Positions 60,901 through 64,000 of a stretch of DNA of 64,000 bases are shown here, piece by piece. Each line of letters begins with the position of its first letter. Position 1 is the stretch's first letter. The DNA is from Sipunculus nudus (taxonomy: Eukaryota > Annelida > Sipuncula > Golfingiida > Sipunculidae). The translations under genes were made by a program, and so were the position numbers. The notes below the pieces were generated by a model that saw only the letters and a program-made list of their open reading frames with translations, searched no databases and was not told the origin of the DNA. The DNA lies in the NCBI GenBank assembly GCA_026874595.1, contig CM049315.1, positions 15,504,164-15,568,163 on the forward strand. Reading direction: 5' to 3'.

Positions 60901-61721
60901 GAAATTATACATTAGGAAACCCTCCGAGATAAATTTTGCGTCCTTTGTTGTAATTCACATCATCCTTTTCACATGTATATTTGATCAGCCTCTAGTCTAG
61001 GGTGACACGGCATTTTAAGTTAATTATTGTGATCAAAATGACCCTACTGTCACATGAGAAGTAACAGTAATGTCAGCTCGCTTGCTATTCACTCGCTTAG
61101 ATAATGCTTTAATAGTGATTCTCACAAGGGATACAAATTAGCAGATCCTTGTTTCTGCCGTAGATTATGAGTATACACTCATAATTGTTTATAAGATAAT
61201 GGTAGGTTATAGTGTTGATATTCAGAAACTTAAAAAAAAAGCATTATGTGACAGCTTGACAGATTGGGGTGTTTTTTACCAGATATAATCTGATTTTTGT
61301 CTGTGTATAACATGTTGATTTGATCACTCTTGTAATTTGTGTGGTTCCACATTTCAAATGTTTCCGAGACTAGGCAGGTATTACATTCACTTCATATGCA
61401 TGTCTGCTGGACAGAGAGCCAGATTCGGTAACCAATGTGAACTGGTCATATACAAAGGAAATTTCTTATGCAAAATCTCACGACTGTGGAACTCTGACAG
61501 GACGGCAGCACTCGCTCCCTGTCATGTTATTTTGTATCCTTGTGTCACCAAAGCCCCGTTAGTACCGCACCTGCGGGTTCTGGGTATTTAGTTGCTGGCT
61601 CATAACACCAAGGAACCCCGAGGGACGCTTGTGTGTGTGATACACAGCCGTGAGGCACCACCTTCCAATGAAGCCTGCAGAGCGCTCACCCTGGGGGGGG
61701 GGGGTGCAAAGTAAAAATTAC
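57923..61721. other. non-coding stretch, no gene recognised
   Basis: A GC-rich patch at 59340-59480 includes a G-run and GGCGGCGGCGCC. A 78-codon frame at 58845-59081 and others are unrecognised. No RNA gene. Confidence 0.4.
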
Positions 61722-61741
61722 AGCTCCTCAGCTGAGGAGCT
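61722..61741. repeat. 20-bp perfect palindrome
   Basis: AGCTCCTCAGCTGAGGAGCT is identical on both strands. It lies just right of a G-run, at the start of a possible coding segment that continues to 61871. Confidence 0.6.
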
Positions 61742-62924
61742 TCCCGCATTGAGTCTTGTGACCCCAACAGCTGAAAACACTCCTGGTAGCAGCAACACTG
61801 TCGATGACAGTGATGGTATGGTAACACAATTTAAACCGGTCTCCGATTCCGTGGCCCGAGAAAACTGTTGAGACAAACGCATACTGGTAAAACCAAGTAT
61901 GTTTCCTCTATCATGAACTTGCTCTGTACTAAGTAGGTAGGCATCCCATTACACAATTTGTCAATATGATGACAACTTTAGACCCTACAAATGTGATACG
62001 AACGGGGATTGTACACTCTGATGAACCTCTGATTAACCAAGTATTATTGTACATTTGTAGGCTCCCGAATAAATATCACTTAAAATAGAGGGAATTTCAT
62101 TCCAATAATAAAATAAATATAAATACTAAGTTGCTTTCAATGGCAAATTAGCAAAATAAAATGGATTTTATCTTCCATAAAAATGTGATCAAGGTTTTGT
62201 CAGGTTTATGACGTGAAAAACGGTTTCAACAACACAGGCCTAGCACGTCCGTTTGCAGAACAAAGCTGAGGACTTTCAAGACTAAGATCATAGTTAGTTT
62301 TTAAATAAAAATTATAATTTATTTTCTCCAGGAAAATGGAGGTTAAAAAATAACATGCGTAATCCTAGCCATTATACATTTTAACACTCGGAACTGTCTT
62401 CTAGGAGTTTTTTTTACATTTTAAAATATTACTGCCACTGGCAACAGCATCAAGAAAACCGGTCCCATTACTGTTTGACCATAAGTCTTCTTCCCTGAAG
62501 CTACAAGACAAGGTCAGCTAAATCTCCCGAGATTTAAAACTGATTTTGTCACGTTTTATTTATCCTTCTTCGACAAGCAGGCATCAATGCCTTGGTTTCC
62601 TTCTAGCATGATTGTGAAAGAAAGTCACATTTGCTGAAAATCATTTTTCTTCATTATTTTTTTTAATACTATAACCTTCATTCATCCATGTACGTACATT
62701 TAGTTTTACGATGTCGTTTGTTGCATATTAAATAAAATACATGTATGTAACCTTGAAGACGAGTAGCTAATGTAATGAGGATCTGCTATCACTTGCTCTA
62801 TCTAAACATAAATTCTCTCCTTATATCCCAAAAAGGAAGATGTAAATAGCGCCCTGGAATAGCAGAAAATAACACCTTAGTGTTATGGTATATGTCATAT
62901 GAGCTCACAAAACACAAGCATTGG
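61742..62924. other. mostly non-coding; possible short terminal exon at its left edge
   Basis: From about 61723 to a TGA at 61871 the plus strand is open for about 49 codons with a Ser/Thr/Asp-rich product (LPALSLVTPTAENTPGSS..), preceded by ATTACAG, which could be an acceptor. There is no pyrimidine tract and no homology that I recognise, so it is not called as a gene. The rest of the stretch holds nothing. Confidence 0.25.
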
Positions 62925-63200
62925 TAACAGGTTCGTAGAACGAAGATACTGGGTTCTTTTGCGAATTAGGAAAGAAACATTCTACAGTCGGTCAGTTCTT
63001 ATCGGGGATGTGTTTTGGTATTAGTGAACGTATGACGAATACAGCTGATTAATTCAACCCTTAACCAACCGGCAAAAATTCTACTCCTGAAGCGGATCTT
63101 GGACGACACACATTAGCGGATTACCACTGTTTGTTTGCACAGATTCTTCCTGTTTTGTCAGCTGTCAGGGTTTATTCTGCACCGCCTTGAGGACCAATAA
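62925..63200 (+). repeat. dispersed repeat, copy 2
   Basis: Counterpart of 52230-52515 in the same orientation. The right 125 bp are clearly alike, the left part is more decayed. No terminal repeats or target duplications are evident. Confidence 0.65.
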
Positions 63201-64000
63201 TATAGCCGGCTTACAGCTTTGTCTCCGAAAGTTTAAATACTAATACTGTTTCCTCTGAAATTTTAACACGGGCATATCCCTAGTATAAATTAACTTCCTC
63301 CAATTCTTAAGTGGTCTTTATTAACGATGCGTAATTGTGATTTAAAGCTTAATCGTTTAATAATATATTACGCTTTATAAACAAATAAGACGTAACTATA
63401 TTTAGAATTATATATTTCATGATACGCATTACACTCTCAGAAAAAAGAGTCGGATGATTTGTTCTCTTCTATCAGAAGAGGAAATAGTATTAGGTTTTAT
63501 TATAGGTGAAGTGTCTGTAATAATGTTTTCGGTGTATGAGTAGATAACATTTAGCGTAAAGAAAGAGATGTCTTATTATCCTTGAACTACAACTCTTCTA
63601 TGTCTTTCTTTAATAGGATGCACAGCGTGTGCACTAAATGTTATATACATGTACCTGTGTTTATCATCTCTGACATCTTTTGTTACATGGTCTGGAAGAA
63701 ATCGGGTTGTGAATATTATAAAAATATGATTGGCGTAATTGCATGATATTAATTTATTTAAACAAATAAGCAATTATAAGGAAAATCAAAATATAAGCTC
63801 ATACATTGAATCAACTGGGACCTTTTTGAGGATCTGAGGTGTTATTTGCACGTCACCTACTGAAAATTTTGTTCCCGATTTAAGGTATAGGCGATATTAA
63901 AAATAAATTACCTCCAAAGCTTTCTAGCTAGATAAAAAATGTTCCCATTAAAGTTTGCTTTTGTAGAGCCTTTGATATTATATTTAAATATGCAATGAGG
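63201..64000. other. non-coding stretch, nothing recognised
   Basis: AT-rich DNA up to the window end without supportable features. Confidence 0.5.

Overview
This window looks like nuclear DNA of an invertebrate animal, most likely a mollusc or another lophotrochozoan. It is AT-rich, nearly free of open reading frames, full of long (TA)n, (GATA)n, (CT)n and G-run microsatellites, and crowded with decayed repeats. Some are of the kind common in mollusc genomes: ACGGACAG-type strings, a tRNA-related short element and a foldback-like element. There are no rRNA genes, bacterial operons, CRISPR arrays or intact transposon proteins.

The only convincing protein-coding sequence is one exon on the minus strand at 15016-15702. 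It encodes a signal peptide, a long hydrophilic linker with a furin-type site, and the first part of a Venus-flytrap ligand-binding domain most like metabotropic GABA-B-type (class C) receptors. It ends at a canonical phase-0 donor, so the rest of the gene must lie to the left, beyond a long intron; I recognise no further exon. Upstream on the same strand a splice acceptor (exon from 15951) and a perfect CAG|GTGAGT donor (exon end 19953) suggest a noncoding first exon near CRE and CCAAT motifs at about 20.1 kb. An overlapping upstream ORF bears on which AUG is used.

The rest is repeat landscape. Left part (0-14 kb): a 264-272 bp duplication, composite microsatellites, one solo LTR (8577-9292), a tRNA-like short element (9538-9690) and a hairpin. 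Middle (20-36 kb): a dispersed element whose core matches a minimal type I hammerhead ribozyme, present twice in opposite orientation beside (TA)n tracts (22319-22405 and 31300-31385); a 25-bp satellite split by a second solo LTR (29722-31180); a 30-bp minisatellite; and a short-TIR MITE. Right part (41-64 kb): an inverted pair of ~160-bp repeat arrays (41.5-46.0 kb), a 196-bp satellite with a palindromic core, a third solo LTR carrying a clean 5-bp target-site duplication and inserted in that satellite, and a near-identical 322-bp tandem duplication.

The strongest candidates for something not routinely annotated are the paired hammerhead-like motifs, the solo LTRs nested in two unrelated tandem arrays, and the tRNA-like short element whose ends resemble the LTR ends.
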